This document shows, piece after piece, positions 7,360 to 15,403 of a stretch of DNA of 40,755 nucleotides. Under the pieces are notes generated by a model. The model saw only the letters and a list, made by a program, of their open reading frames with translations, was not told the origin of the DNA and did no database searches. Position 1 is the stretch's first letter, and the number at the start of each line of letters is the position of its first letter. A program made the position numbers and the translations under genes. The stretch is from an uncultured cyanobacterium. Its GTDB lineage: Bacteria; Cyanobacteriota; Cyanobacteriia; Cyanobacteriales; FACHB-T130. Where the stretch lies: positions 1 to 40,755 of the forward strand of contig CAKZHE010000026.1 in assembly GCA_936920195.1 (NCBI GenBank), given 5' to 3'.

Positions 7360-7606
7360 CAGAGAAATGGGTTTAAAACCCCGTCCTTCTAGGACTGCTT
7401 TATATTTCTTGATTTTTTGCCCCAATTATATGCTAGAATAGTCGCGATAAAATTCAGCCCAACCATGTTAGTTCTCGAAGCCAAACTCAAAGGTAAAACA
7501 GAGCAGTACGGACTCATAGATGACGCGATTCGTATAGATGTTTGTCTGGCTGGTAAGCTGTCTCGCTGAATCAGGAATCCCCGTGCCTTTTCTCAGGGGA
7601 GTGTCA
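7360..7606 (+). mobile_element. Internally deleted IS605/IS1341-type element (MITE-like)
   Basis: ATG at 7465 opens MLVLEAKLKGKTEQYGLIDD, a standard TnpB N-terminus of the IS1341 group, but after 22 residues the frame jumps to VCLAGKLSR and stops at 7569. Directly after the stop is the GAATCCCCGT...GGGGAGTGTCAA hairpin typical of the right end of such elements. Upstream, near 7370-7396, GTTTAAAACCCCGTCCTTCTAGGAC resembles the left-end hairpin. So both ends and both gene termini remain, with the core deleted. It could only move with TnpA supplied in trans. Confidence 0.65.
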
Positions 7607-7709
7607 ACCCAATCAAATTTCCCAAGCAGAACGCCATCCAGATTGTACGATTAACCTAAGTGGAAGCGATCCCTAAAGGGCGCATACGTTGCAAGAGGTA
7701 TTTGAGATT

Positions 7710-9908
7710 ATGACCGCTGTCACGCAGGCTCCGGCATTTTGTGAAGGGATTCAATATTTTGGCGAAAATTGGCCTGATTGGGCAACATGGGGGGCAATCC
7801 CCGCCGTAGCGGAGGGGACAGGCGCGATCGCCGATCCAACCGATACCGCTGCGGTATTTCAAACTATACTGCTGGCAGATGCTCTGCGCTACCTCACCCT
7901 ACAGATTACTGGAGCGAAGGCTTCTGGACATCCCGGCGGTTTTGCGAGTCAAGCGGAAGCATTCGCCGCCTTGGTGATGTTGGGACACAAAAACATTCTG
8001 ACGGAAGTGGGGCATCACGCCCCAGGTTTTTATAGTGCCATGTTCCTAGATCGCTCTTTGGAGGATATGGGGATTAAAAATGTGCAAGAATTGCGCGATC
8101 GCTTTCGGGAACGGCACGGACTGTTAGGACATCTTTCGGGTTATATTCCTGGTATTCTCGCTCCAGCGGGTCCCCTAGGACAAGGGCAGCACTTTGCGAT
8201 GGCGGCGGCTTTGTTGCATCGGGATAAACTCTTTCCCTTCACGATTGGGGATGGGGGGTTGGGAGAACCTTATCCGATGAGCAGTATGGCGCACTTCCAC
8301 ACCGCCTATCCCCAGGTAACGAATTTCTTGCCTGTGTTGGTGTGGAATGGTTACAGCCAAGAACATCACAGTATGGTATCGACGAAATCCAATGGGGAGA
8401 TGATTGCTTATTGGCAGGGGAATGGTTTTGCCGAAGTGATTTTAGTTGATGCCAAGGACTTTGACGATCGCAATCAACCAGGGGATTATGTGGACAGTAC
8501 CGCCTTTTCCCTGGAAAAACGGGGGGAATTTGGCAAAGCGGTTTTAACGGGGATGGATAAAGCCGCTAAATTGGCTTTAAATGGTACGCTCACCGTCTTT
8601 ATCATCAAGCAGTTGAAAGGTGCAGGGGTTCATGCCAGGGGTGCAAAATCCCACAACCTATATCCCAAAGATACCCTCGACAGTCCCCATATCATTGAGG
8701 CATTGCAAGGGCGAGCATTGTCGCCTTCAGCTTGGCAATTGGTGCGGACAAATTGCGATCGCGCTGGTGGCGGTCCCGCTGCCAAAACTGCTGTAACTGA
8801 GTTTGAATTACCTTTAGCAGATTTGGGGACGCTCCCCCTAGAAGAATATCCCGTCGGCGGCGATCCGAAAGTGGCAACGACGGCGATGGGGGTATTAGTC
8901 GGAAAAGTTGGACAAAGCGATCGCACTTTCCTCGTCACCAACGCCGATGGCAATGAAGCGTCAGGCATTGCCAACATTAACCAAGCCCTGAAAATCATTC
9001 ACCCGACAACCGATCCTTTGTACAATCAAGCACCGGGAGGACAAGTTTACGAACCTCTCAGTGAGGACGCTTGTGCTGGATTAGCCGTCGGTTTATCCTT
9101 GATGGGAGCGCGATCGCTCTGGTGTTCCTACGAATCCTTCGCCATCAACGGTTTACCCATCTGGCAAACCGTTACGCAAGCGATGGCAGAATTGCGCCGC
9201 TCCACTCCTGCCACCGTTACCCTCTTTACTGCCGGAGCCTTGGAGCAAGGGCGCAACGGGTGGACGCACCAACGCCCGGAAATTGAAGCTTATTTCGCTG
9301 CTATGATGCGAAATGGCAACGTTTTTCCCCTGTTTCCCCCCGATGCTAACAGCATTCAAGTTTGCTATGAATGGGCGATCGCTGCCAAAAATAAAGGCAT
9401 TGTGATTACTGCCAGCAAATCCCCCCTCGCAATTCGCACCACCTTTGAGCAAACCCGCCAAGGCTTGGCAGAGGGAGCCGTATTACTGCAAGAACTTCCC
9501 GGCAGTAAAATAGTTGTCCTTGCCGTCATCGGTGACATGACCTTGATTCCTGCCTTTGCCGCCGCCGCCAGTTTAGCCGCCGCTGGCATTGGCTCCCGAA
9601 TCGTCTCAGTCATCAATCCTCGCCGTTTATATCGTCCCCAGGATGTGGCTTGGGATACCTGCTCGCAACCAGACAGCGGCTTTTTAGAAAATGCCAAATT
9701 TGCCCAATTGTTTGATGGGGATGCCCTAATCGCCATTACCGGAGGTGCTGCTGCCATGCTCGAACCAATCTTGCTCCGCAGTTCTTGCCCCCGCGATACC
9801 TTTGCCTGGAAGCGGGGTGAAACCACTGCCACGGCGGGAGAGTTGATGGCTTTTAATGGGATTACAGCCGAGGCGATCGCTCAACGAGCTACGGATTTAC
9901 TTCGCTAA
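7710..9908 (+). CDS. Transketolase/phosphoketolase-like thiamine-diphosphate enzyme
   Basis: The ATG at 7710 (MTAVTQAPAFCEG) is preferred to the TTG at 7689. The protein is about 732 residues. The N-terminal TPP-binding half has ASGHPGGFASQ, GHHAPGFYSAMF, GPLGQGQHFAMAAA and the TPP/Mg motif beginning GDGGLGEPYP and closing at VLVWNGYSQEHHS. The middle carries a pyrimidine-type domain (LAVGLSLMGARSLWCSYE) and the C-terminal third looks like the transketolase C domain (VSVINPRRLYRPQ). Overall it is closer to transketolases and phosphoketolases than to dehydrogenase E1, but it is not the standard tkt. Substrate is not predictable by eye. Flanked by a transposon remnant and a repeat; no operon partner. 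Confidence 0.7.
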   Translation: MTAVTQAPAFCEGIQYFGENWPDWATWGAIPAVAEGTGAIADPTDTAAVFQTILLADALRYLTLQITGAKASGHPGGFASQAEAFAALVMLGHKNILTEVGHHAPGFYSAMFLDRSLEDMGIKNVQELRDRFRERHGLLGHLSGYIPGILAPAGPLGQGQHFAMAAALLHRDKLFPFTIGDGGLGEPYPMSSMAHFHTAYPQVTNFLPVLVWNGYSQEHHSMVSTKSNGEMIAYWQGNGFAEVILVDAKDFDDRNQPGDYVDSTAFSLEKRGEFGKAVLTGMDKAAKLALNGTLTVFIIKQLKGAGVHARGAKSHNLYPKDTLDSPHIIEALQGRALSPSAWQLVRTNCDRAGGGPAAKTAVTEFELPLADLGTLPLEEYPVGGDPKVATTAMGVLVGKVGQSDRTFLVTNADGNEASGIANINQALKIIHPTTDPLYNQAPGGQVYEPLSEDACAGLAVGLSLMGARSLWCSYESFAINGLPIWQTVTQAMAELRRSTPATVTLFTAGALEQGRNGWTHQRPEIEAYFAAMMRNGNVFPLFPPDANSIQVCYEWAIAAKNKGIVITASKSPLAIRTTFEQTRQGLAEGAVLLQELPGSKIVVLAVIGDMTLIPAFAAAASLAAAGIGSRIVSVINPRRLYRPQDVAWDTCSQPDSGFLENAKFAQLFDGDALIAITGGAAAMLEPILLRSSCPRDTFAWKRGETTATAGELMAFNGITAEAIAQRATDLLR

Positions 9909-9923
9909 ATTTCAGTTTCTACT

Positions 9924-10030
9924 CGTTCCCAGGCTCTGCCTGGGAATGCCTACGAGAGGCTCTGCCTCGGATGATCGCCACGCGAGGCAGAGCCTCTCGA
10001 TATCGGTTCCCAGGCAGAGCCTAGGAACCA
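9924..10030. repeat. Compound inverted-repeat element (GTTCCCAGGCTCTGCC type)
   Basis: The segment contains GTTCCCAGGCTCTGCCTGGG, then GAGAGGCTCTGCCTCG, then the inverse GCGAGGCAGAGCCTCTCG and GGTTCCCAGGCAGAGCC..AGGAACC. The outer and inner arms are inverted complements of each other, giving a long hairpin. This repeat type is widespread between genes in filamentous cyanobacteria. It starts 16 bases after the stop of the transketolase-like gene and may act as its transcript end. Confidence 0.85.
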
Positions 10031-10034
10031 GTTT

Positions 10035-10221
10035 AGTATTCTGACACCACCAAGACACAAAGAATGAAACCGCCCTAGATCAAATACCTGTAATTCTTGC
10101 CATTTCGTCAATAGTCCGCAAGTCATAAAAAAGATTAAAGGGATAAAAAAGGCTTTAAAAGCTCAAATTTGCTCAATTTTGACCAAATATTATTAGATAG
10201 AAGCAAATTAATTTATTAATT
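10035..10221. other. AT-rich intergenic region, no gene seen
   Basis: Between the compound inverted repeat and the EVE-like promoter the DNA is AT-rich, with a run AAAAAAGATTAAAGGGATAA and no reading frame of note. I see no RNA gene or terminator in it. Confidence 0.5.
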
Positions 10222-10250
10222 TTGATTTCTTATGCCGTACAATGATAATT
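10222..10250 (+). promoter_or_regulatory. Possible sigma-70 promoter for the EVE-like gene
   Basis: TTGATT (10222-10227) and ATAATT (10245-10250) are separated by 17 bases, about 26 bases upstream of the ATG at 10276. The region from 10035 is AT-rich with no other gene. The match is moderate and not verified. Confidence 0.3.
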
Positions 10251-10275
10251 AAGTACAGCGGATAGCGACAACAGT

Positions 10276-11034
10276 ATGTTAACAATCATCTTTTTGTGTA
10301 ATGAACTTGATTGGTCTAAAACTAAAAAAGTCATTGAAGAGGTTAAAAGTAACTTAATAGTTGGTAAAGTCTACCACGGATTTTGGAATTGTGCGGATAT
10401 CCAAAATATCCAAGTCGGAGATAAAGCATATTTTAAAAAAGTCGGTAAAAAACCCTTGGGCTTCTTTGCCAGCGGACGGATAATTTCCGCCGTCAGTCAA
10501 CTGAAATCAGAAAACCCCAATTACCGCACCGTTAGTTCTGCCTACGATAACAATCTAACTAACAATCAGTTTTCAGTTGCCGTGGAATGGTCATCGGTTG
10601 TCGATACGGATCAACTATTAGATATTAAAAAGCTTCAGGAAAAACCAGAATTTAAAGGGGCTAATTTCAAATATCAGAAATCTGGTTGCACCTTTGATAG
10701 TAATTACGTCAAATGGCTAGATCATTATTGGGGCGAACACTGCTACAATTTGACCCAAGTTCAGAAAGCTGCCTTTGACCGCGATCCTCGTTCTGCCGCT
10801 CCAGTAAATAATGCCATCAATCGTCCCAGAAACGAAACCAAGATTCCTGTACCAGAAGAAGTTTATCAAGGTTTAGCCCAAATTAAAAGTCATAAAGCCA
10901 TCAATAATATGTCGGATAGTATTGCGGTAATTCGCCATGCTCGCCAAATTGGTTTAAATCAAGTAGCTTCTTGGATTGAATCAAATCCCAGAAACTATTT
11001 AATTGGTACTGTCAATGGTTTTGAGTTACCATAG
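10276..11034 (+). CDS. EVE/PUA-like domain protein, possible modified-DNA reader
   Basis: The N-terminal 160 residues resemble the EVE-like (PUA superfamily) domain found at the N-terminus of HNH- and McrBC-type restriction proteins: FWNCADIQNIQVGDKAYFKK, then KPLGFFASGRI, then FSVAVEWSSV and QKSGCTFDSNYVKWLDHYW. Those domains read 5-methyl- or otherwise modified cytosine. Here no HNH or GTPase follows. The remaining 80 residues (EVYQGLAQIKSHKAINNMSD..) look helical and end FEPL-like without known motif. It may be a stand-alone reader or a protein that lost its nuclease. It is convergent with the ATPase/TOPRIM operon. Confidence 0.6.
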   Translation: MLTIIFLCNELDWSKTKKVIEEVKSNLIVGKVYHGFWNCADIQNIQVGDKAYFKKVGKKPLGFFASGRIISAVSQLKSENPNYRTVSSAYDNNLTNNQFSVAVEWSSVVDTDQLLDIKKLQEKPEFKGANFKYQKSGCTFDSNYVKWLDHYWGEHCYNLTQVQKAAFDRDPRSAAPVNNAINRPRNETKIPVPEEVYQGLAQIKSHKAINNMSDSIAVIRHARQIGLNQVASWIESNPRNYLIGTVNGFELP

Positions 11035-11052
11035 CTTTTGAGATTGAGCAAT

Positions 11053-11077
11053 GGCGAACGATCGCCAATCGTTCGCC
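11053..11077 (+). terminator. Stem-loop after the EVE-like gene
   Basis: GGCGAACGA (11053-11061) pairs with TCGTTCGCC (11069-11077) across a 7-base loop, and AGGTTTTT follows within 10 bases. It begins about 19 bases after the stop codon. A second small palindrome AGGTTTTTAAAAACCT follows at 11081-11096. The layout fits an intrinsic terminator, possibly two-sided because a convergent gene ends at 11145. Confidence 0.5.
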
Positions 11078-11144
11078 TAGAGGTTTTTAAAAACCTTTGG
11101 ACAAAGTTTCCCGATCAAATATCAGTGGTCAGAAGGCGATCGCG

Positions 11145-11765
11145 TTAATTTTCTTGCCCTTCCCAGGTTGGCTGAAAAGTTATTAGTGCGCTCATTGCTC
11201 GTTGCAGACTGGGAGAATTGAGTTGTGCTGTAGCAACTTGCCAATGGGTGCGAACAAACGGGATCAGTTGACCATTATAGTCCTTGCCTATTTTAGCAGT
11301 GCTGTTCTGTTCGGGAACGATCCCCTTCCGCAAATCTCGCTTGTTCGACTTTCGAGCTAGATTGATTAAACATTGTTTGGGGTCGGGAATTCCGTCAATA
11401 TCAACTGGAATTAAATTAATCGCAATACCCAAGAATTTGGCAAAGGCTTCTCTATCCGCCAGTAACCAAGCTTCTACTTCTTTAACTGCTATTCTAAAAA
11501 TTAAATTTGGATGCCTAGGTTGAGTTAGCCAGGTAGAAATTATCGCTAGAGGACATTCGGCTTTATCTAAATCAGTCAAGACTAAGTAGGGCATTCCTGA
11601 AGCAGCTTGATTTAATCCAGGGATAAGGTTTTTGAGATGGCCATATCCTCCCCGACAAAAACATTTTCCAATGGAAAATGGACGTTTGGTTTGTTTCAGC
11701 ATTTCTCTAAGAATTGCTTCACTCAGAGGATCTTCAACTGCTATACTTATCGGGATATCAGTCAT
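11145..11765 (-). CDS. TOPRIM-like (DUF4276-type) protein paired with ABC ATPase
   Basis: The 206-residue protein shows a TOPRIM-like acidic layout: E11 in ISIAVEDP near the N-terminus, D65 and D67 in YLVLTDLDKAE, and E98 in VKEVEAWLLAD. This is the pattern of DUF4276/TOPRIM proteins that accompany ABC ATPases in abortive-infection-type systems. TOPRIM centres bind Mg and can cleave nucleic acid. Its ATG overlaps the ATPase stop by 4 bases (ATGA), so the two are translationally coupled. Family assignment is by motif only. Confidence 0.65.
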   Translation of the reverse strand: MTDIPISIAVEDPLSEAILREMLKQTKRPFSIGKCFCRGGYGHLKNLIPGLNQAASGMPYLVLTDLDKAECPLAIISTWLTQPRHPNLIFRIAVKEVEAWLLADREAFAKFLGIAINLIPVDIDGIPDPKQCLINLARKSNKRDLRKGIVPEQNSTAKIGKDYNGQLIPFVRTHWQVATAQLNSPSLQRAMSALITFQPTWEGQEN

Positions 11766-12913
11766 TTAAATGAAATTAGTTGATCGATATGAGGTGGAAC
11801 TGTACAAGGCAATGCCGCATCAGCAATACTTAAGCCAACTTCTAATAGTTGTTTAATTTCTCTGATTGAAGAAGCTAATTCTACTTTTGTACCTTCGGCA
11901 CTAGGAGTCATTAATAAAACTTCTTCCCCACCAATCCCTTTATCTGATAATAGGTCGGCACTATGGCTACTGATGATTATCTGGCGTTTTTTTTTGCGTT
12001 GCAGGCGATAGACGATCGCAGGTAGTTTACTGATAATAGCTGAGTTTAAAGAAAGTTCTGGTTCTTCTAATAATAATAATAATGAATCTGTTTCCAACAG
12101 CGACCAAAGCAAGCCAATTAGCCGTAAAGTTCCATCGGAAAATTGGTCTTCCCGTTGCTTTCCGGCTCCCGGTCGCCAATGTTCATAAATAGCTTCTAAA
12201 TGAGGAACCCCCATTTGATCTTTGGTATCGGTGAGATTTTTTAATTGCGGGACGGCAAATTTTAAAGCTTCTTCGATTTTCTTGAGTCGTGCTTTCCTAA
12301 TTTTTTCTGGAGTTTTAGCAACACGTTCTAAAAAAGTGCGCCCAAAAGGGTCTTCTGAAAGTCCAGGAGCAGCAAAAGCTTCGGGATGGCGCACTAACTG
12401 CGGAATTAAGTGTAGATATAAAATTGGCGCTAAGAATTTAGTAATATCTCTAAATTTGGCATTAGCATTAATTTGTTCTAGATAAGTTTGAGTGAGTCTT
12501 AGCTTATCTTTTTTATCCTCTTCATTGGGACGGTCGATAATTTTTTGCTCGTTTTGCCAAACTCGTTCGTAAGCGACTATCGGCTCATTTCTTCCACCTT
12601 TTCTCTGCTTAAATCCTAGTTCATATTTCCATAATGGCTGTTTAGTATTAGGTTCTGAAAGATGAATTTCTATTGCAACATTTGGATATCGACGAGCATA
12701 AAGACTGCGAATTTTTGAAACCCCTCCGCGATCGCTAACAGCTTTTTGTAAACCGCCACCGGGTTTGGCAAGATCTCGCAGAAATCTTAAGGCATCAAGA
12801 AAGTTAGATTTACCGCAAGCATTGGGACCAATTAAAAAGACGCGATCGCGCAAATCAACTTCTACGGAAGGAAAGTTTCGCCAATTTCTGAGAATAATAT
12901 GAGAAATAATCAT
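11762..12913 (-). CDS. RecF/OLD-like ABC-type AAA ATPase (AAA_21)
   Basis: The 383-residue protein begins ISHIILRNWRNF, typical of RecF/SMC-like ATPases. Walker A is GPNACGKSN (29-37), an ABC-type signature lies in FSDGTLRLIGLLW (about 258-270), Walker B is LLLLEEPELSL (about 277-287) and the H-loop is IISSHSADLLS (about 318-328). Compared with OLD proteins it has no C-terminal TOPRIM; that function seems to be supplied by the next gene, which overlaps by ATGA. Upstream, the Uma2 gene ends 42 bases before its ATG on the same strand. The pair resembles AriA/AriB- or AbiL-like anti-phage modules; the exact class is not fixed. Confidence 0.8.
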   Translation of the reverse strand: MIISHIILRNWRNFPSVEVDLRDRVFLIGPNACGKSNFLDALRFLRDLAKPGGGLQKAVSDRGGVSKIRSLYARRYPNVAIEIHLSEPNTKQPLWKYELGFKQRKGGRNEPIVAYERVWQNEQKIIDRPNEEDKKDKLRLTQTYLEQINANAKFRDITKFLAPILYLHLIPQLVRHPEAFAAPGLSEDPFGRTFLERVAKTPEKIRKARLKKIEEALKFAVPQLKNLTDTKDQMGVPHLEAIYEHWRPGAGKQREDQFSDGTLRLIGLLWSLLETDSLLLLLEEPELSLNSAIISKLPAIVYRLQRKKKRQIIISSHSADLLSDKGIGGEEVLLMTPSAEGTKVELASSIREIKQLLEVGLSIADAALPCTVPPHIDQLISFK

Positions 12914-12955
12914 TGCACTAATGAACCTAATAAATCTTTGAGGATAAATTTGCTT

Positions 12956-13564
12956 TTATCCACCATTGAAAATTTGTTGGGCGGTCAATTTCAATTCTGG
13001 GAAAACTGCCGATTCAACTCTTTCATTGCTCCGAAACAGCTTGATTTGATACTCGCCATCTACCAGTTGACAAACAGATAAAGTTGGTCTTTTAGGAGAA
13101 CCAATATAACGTTTTCCTCCTAACCCCAAATAATCTACAATCCAGTATTCAGAAATTCCTAAAGCTTCATAATCAATCATCTTGTAGCCGTAATCATCGC
13201 GCCAATTGGTGCTGACAACTTCAACCACTAATTTGACGGAATTTCCTTGATTAATCACTGATTCCCGTTCCCAACGAGGTTCATTAACTGCTACAGCTTG
13301 TTGGTCTAAGATAATCACGTCGGGGTCGTAACCAGAGCGATCGCTAAATTTAATTGTACATTCTTTGGGAATAAAATAAGGAAGTTGTAGTCGCCGGATT
13401 TCTATGCCAAATTCAATGGTTTGAAATCCGGCGATCGCGGAATGTTTACCAGTGGGATTTGGCATTTCAACTATAACTCCGTTATGCAGTTCATAATGTC
13501 CTATTTCTGGTTTTACTGCCAGAAATTCATCAAAGCTGATTAATTTAGATATGGCTTGAATCAT
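12956..13564 (-). CDS. Uma2 family putative endonuclease upstream of ATPase/TOPRIM pair
   Basis: The 202-residue protein has Uma2 landmarks: GHYELHNGVIVEMPNPTGKHS, the acidic site in GYDPDVIILDQ, VKLVVEVVSTNWRDDYGYKMIDYEALGI and EYWIVDYLG. The nuclease-fold D (YDPDV), E (VVEVVS) and K (YKMIDY) are present, so it may be catalytically competent. It is on the same strand as, and 42 bases before, the ABC ATPase, suggesting a three-gene operon, though Uma2 genes are so common here that adjacency may be accidental. Confidence 0.85.
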   Translation of the reverse strand: MIQAISKLISFDEFLAVKPEIGHYELHNGVIVEMPNPTGKHSAIAGFQTIEFGIEIRRLQLPYFIPKECTIKFSDRSGYDPDVIILDQQAVAVNEPRWERESVINQGNSVKLVVEVVSTNWRDDYGYKMIDYEALGISEYWIVDYLGLGGKRYIGSPKRPTLSVCQLVDGEYQIKLFRSNERVESAVFPELKLTAQQIFNGG

Positions 13565-13625
13565 GGGAAAAATTAAAAACCAAAGCTATTCTAACAAAAT
13601 GTATCTGTTCGCTAGTTAAGCGCAT

Positions 13626-13697
13626 CTAGCCAATGGTGGTTTTCACCCCGTGTTGATTGGCGAGGATGTGGTTCAGCAGAGTGTTTTTGGCACTCCC
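13626..13697 (-). pseudogene. Relic of a CobW/G3E GTPase Walker A region
   Basis: The minus-strand frame reads GSAKNTLLNHILANQHGVKT before a stop. This nearly matches the GxGKTTLLNHILxNQHG stretch at the start of CobW-family metallochaperone GTPases, with the Walker A altered (GSAKN instead of GSGKT). Only about 23 residues remain; sequence on either side is unrelated. It is a gene fossil or a shared short segment; it cannot work as a GTPase. Confidence 0.45.
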
Positions 13698-13917
13698 TAG
13701 TCTCAAGATTGGGGGTTCTGAAGAACAAACTTTTTGTATGTAACGCGATTGTATCAAATTTTTCATAATTTGGGAATAACTTTGGTCTGAATTTTGGCTG
13801 CCAGTTACCAACTGTTGTTAACTTTCATCCTCGTTTTGAAGAGGCAGGGGGATTTGAGTAATTCTTTTGATAGCATTAATAAAGTGAAAAAAACTCCGCG
13901 ATCGCGTATTTTCGATA

Positions 13918-13972
13918 GTTCGTAGTTGGGCTTTAGCCCTCTCCGGATTAGGGCTAAAGCCCAACTACGAAC
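13918..13972. repeat. Palindromic repeat family A, copy 1
   Basis: Two perfect 23-bp arms (left starting GTTCGTAGTTGGGCTTTAGC, right its inverse complement) flank the loop CTCCGGATT. To the right the repeat continues as TTAGTTAACTGAACTGTATT, which is shared with copy 2. That extension contains the stop codon and last codons of the M16 peptidase gene. Confidence 0.95.
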
Positions 13973-13976
13973 TTAG

Positions 13977-15281
13977 TTAACTGAACTGTATTGAACTTGG
14001 CTTGACAATGGTGCAGCCATAGGCATCGGGAGAAAGATATTTTAAGGCGGCTTGACGAAGATCGATGGCATCTAAAGCTTGGATGCGAGCCGGATAATTC
14101 AAGGCTGGGGCTAAGTCTCCTGCCATGGATTGATAGTAGCCGTAAATGTTGGCGCGATCGCCGGGGGTTTCGTTACTAAAAATAAACCGATTGGCGACTT
14201 GGTGGCGAATCCGCCCTAATTCAGCTTCGCTGACTAATTCAGTTTGGATGGTGCGGATATGTTGGGCGATCGCGGCTTCTACTTCCGGCACATTTTCCAC
14301 TGGCAATTGGGCAGAAATATAAAAGAGTCCCTGCAACTTTTGCGCCATATTACTAGCAGAAATATGATTAACTAAATGCCGTTCTTCCCGCAAATCCTGC
14401 ACTAATCGCGATGTCCGTCCTTGACCTAAAATTGCTGACAGTACATCCAAACCATAGGTTTGATTTAACTGCCCCATTCCCGGCACTCGCCACACCATTA
14501 CTAACCGCGCCTGTTGAATGCTGTTGTCCACGGATTCTTGCCGGACAATTTCTTCAAAAGCTGGTTCTTCCCAATTAATATTTTCCCCAAAAGGTAAATA
14601 AGTTGCTCCTGACTGATAACTTCCCTGCCGCTCAAATCCCTCTTCTACTGTGGCAATCAATTCCTCCACAGGTAAATTGCCTACTACGGAAACGGTAATT
14701 GATGGCGGTTGATAGTAATGGTGATGAAAATCGCGCATTTGTTGGGCAGTTAATTGCTCAACTACTGCCGCAGGGCCGAGTACCGAACGACGATAGGGTA
14801 AACGTTCGTAGGCTAACTCAATGGTACGCTGAAAAATCCGCCGTCGGGGATTATCTTCCGAACGGCGGATTTCTTCTAAAACTACTAAACGTTCCCGCTC
14901 AAAGGCATCTTCGGGAATGCTGGGATTGAGGGCAATATCTAGTTGCAGGGGAGCTAATTGGGCAAAATCTTTTGGGGCGCAAGTGATATAAAAGTGAGTG
15001 TAATCTTGGCTAGTGGAGGCATTGGCGATCGCGCCTCTTTCCTCAATCAATCGTTCAAATTCTCCGCTTTGCAGTCGCTTGGTTCCTTTAAAAACCATGT
15101 GTTCCAAAAAGTGCGCCATGCCGTTAATATGGTCAGATTCCACGGCAGAGCCAACATTTACCCACAAACTCAGATTAACCGCTTCTACTGGCATCCGCTC
15201 TGCCACAATCGTCAATCCATTCGTCATTTGGCGAATTGTCGGAGCATTGAGAGGCCGAGATTTAACAAGAGTTGAAGTCAT
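13977..15281 (-). CDS. M16 family zinc peptidase (processing-protease-like)
   Basis: The ATG at 15281 (MTSTLVKSRPLNAP) is preferred to the TTG at 15323. The protein has the inverted zinc motif HFLEHMVFKG (H57, E60, H61), and the distal glutamate in VVLEEIRRSEDNP. The C-terminal domain carries LDVLSAILGQGRTSRLVQDLRE, typical of the inactive partner-like half of M16 enzymes. At about 434 residues it is one full M16B subunit of the PqqL/mitochondrial-processing-peptidase group. The last residues SSIQFS and the TAA come from the neighbouring palindromic repeat. It is divergent from crtD. Confidence 0.9.
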   Translation of the reverse strand: MTSTLVKSRPLNAPTIRQMTNGLTIVAERMPVEAVNLSLWVNVGSAVESDHINGMAHFLEHMVFKGTKRLQSGEFERLIEERGAIANASTSQDYTHFYITCAPKDFAQLAPLQLDIALNPSIPEDAFERERLVVLEEIRRSEDNPRRRIFQRTIELAYERLPYRRSVLGPAAVVEQLTAQQMRDFHHHYYQPPSITVSVVGNLPVEELIATVEEGFERQGSYQSGATYLPFGENINWEEPAFEEIVRQESVDNSIQQARLVMVWRVPGMGQLNQTYGLDVLSAILGQGRTSRLVQDLREERHLVNHISASNMAQKLQGLFYISAQLPVENVPEVEAAIAQHIRTIQTELVSEAELGRIRHQVANRFIFSNETPGDRANIYGYYQSMAGDLAPALNYPARIQALDAIDLRQAALKYLSPDAYGCTIVKPSSIQFS

Positions 15282-15403
15282 AAAAGTGAGGAGGAGAAGG
15301 GGGGCAGGAGCAACGGAGGCCAAGAAAGGTTTTTTCTTAATTGTTGCGTAACTTTTGAGAGTATTGTATGAATTAAGTGTAACGAAATATTAAGTAAAAG
15401 TGG

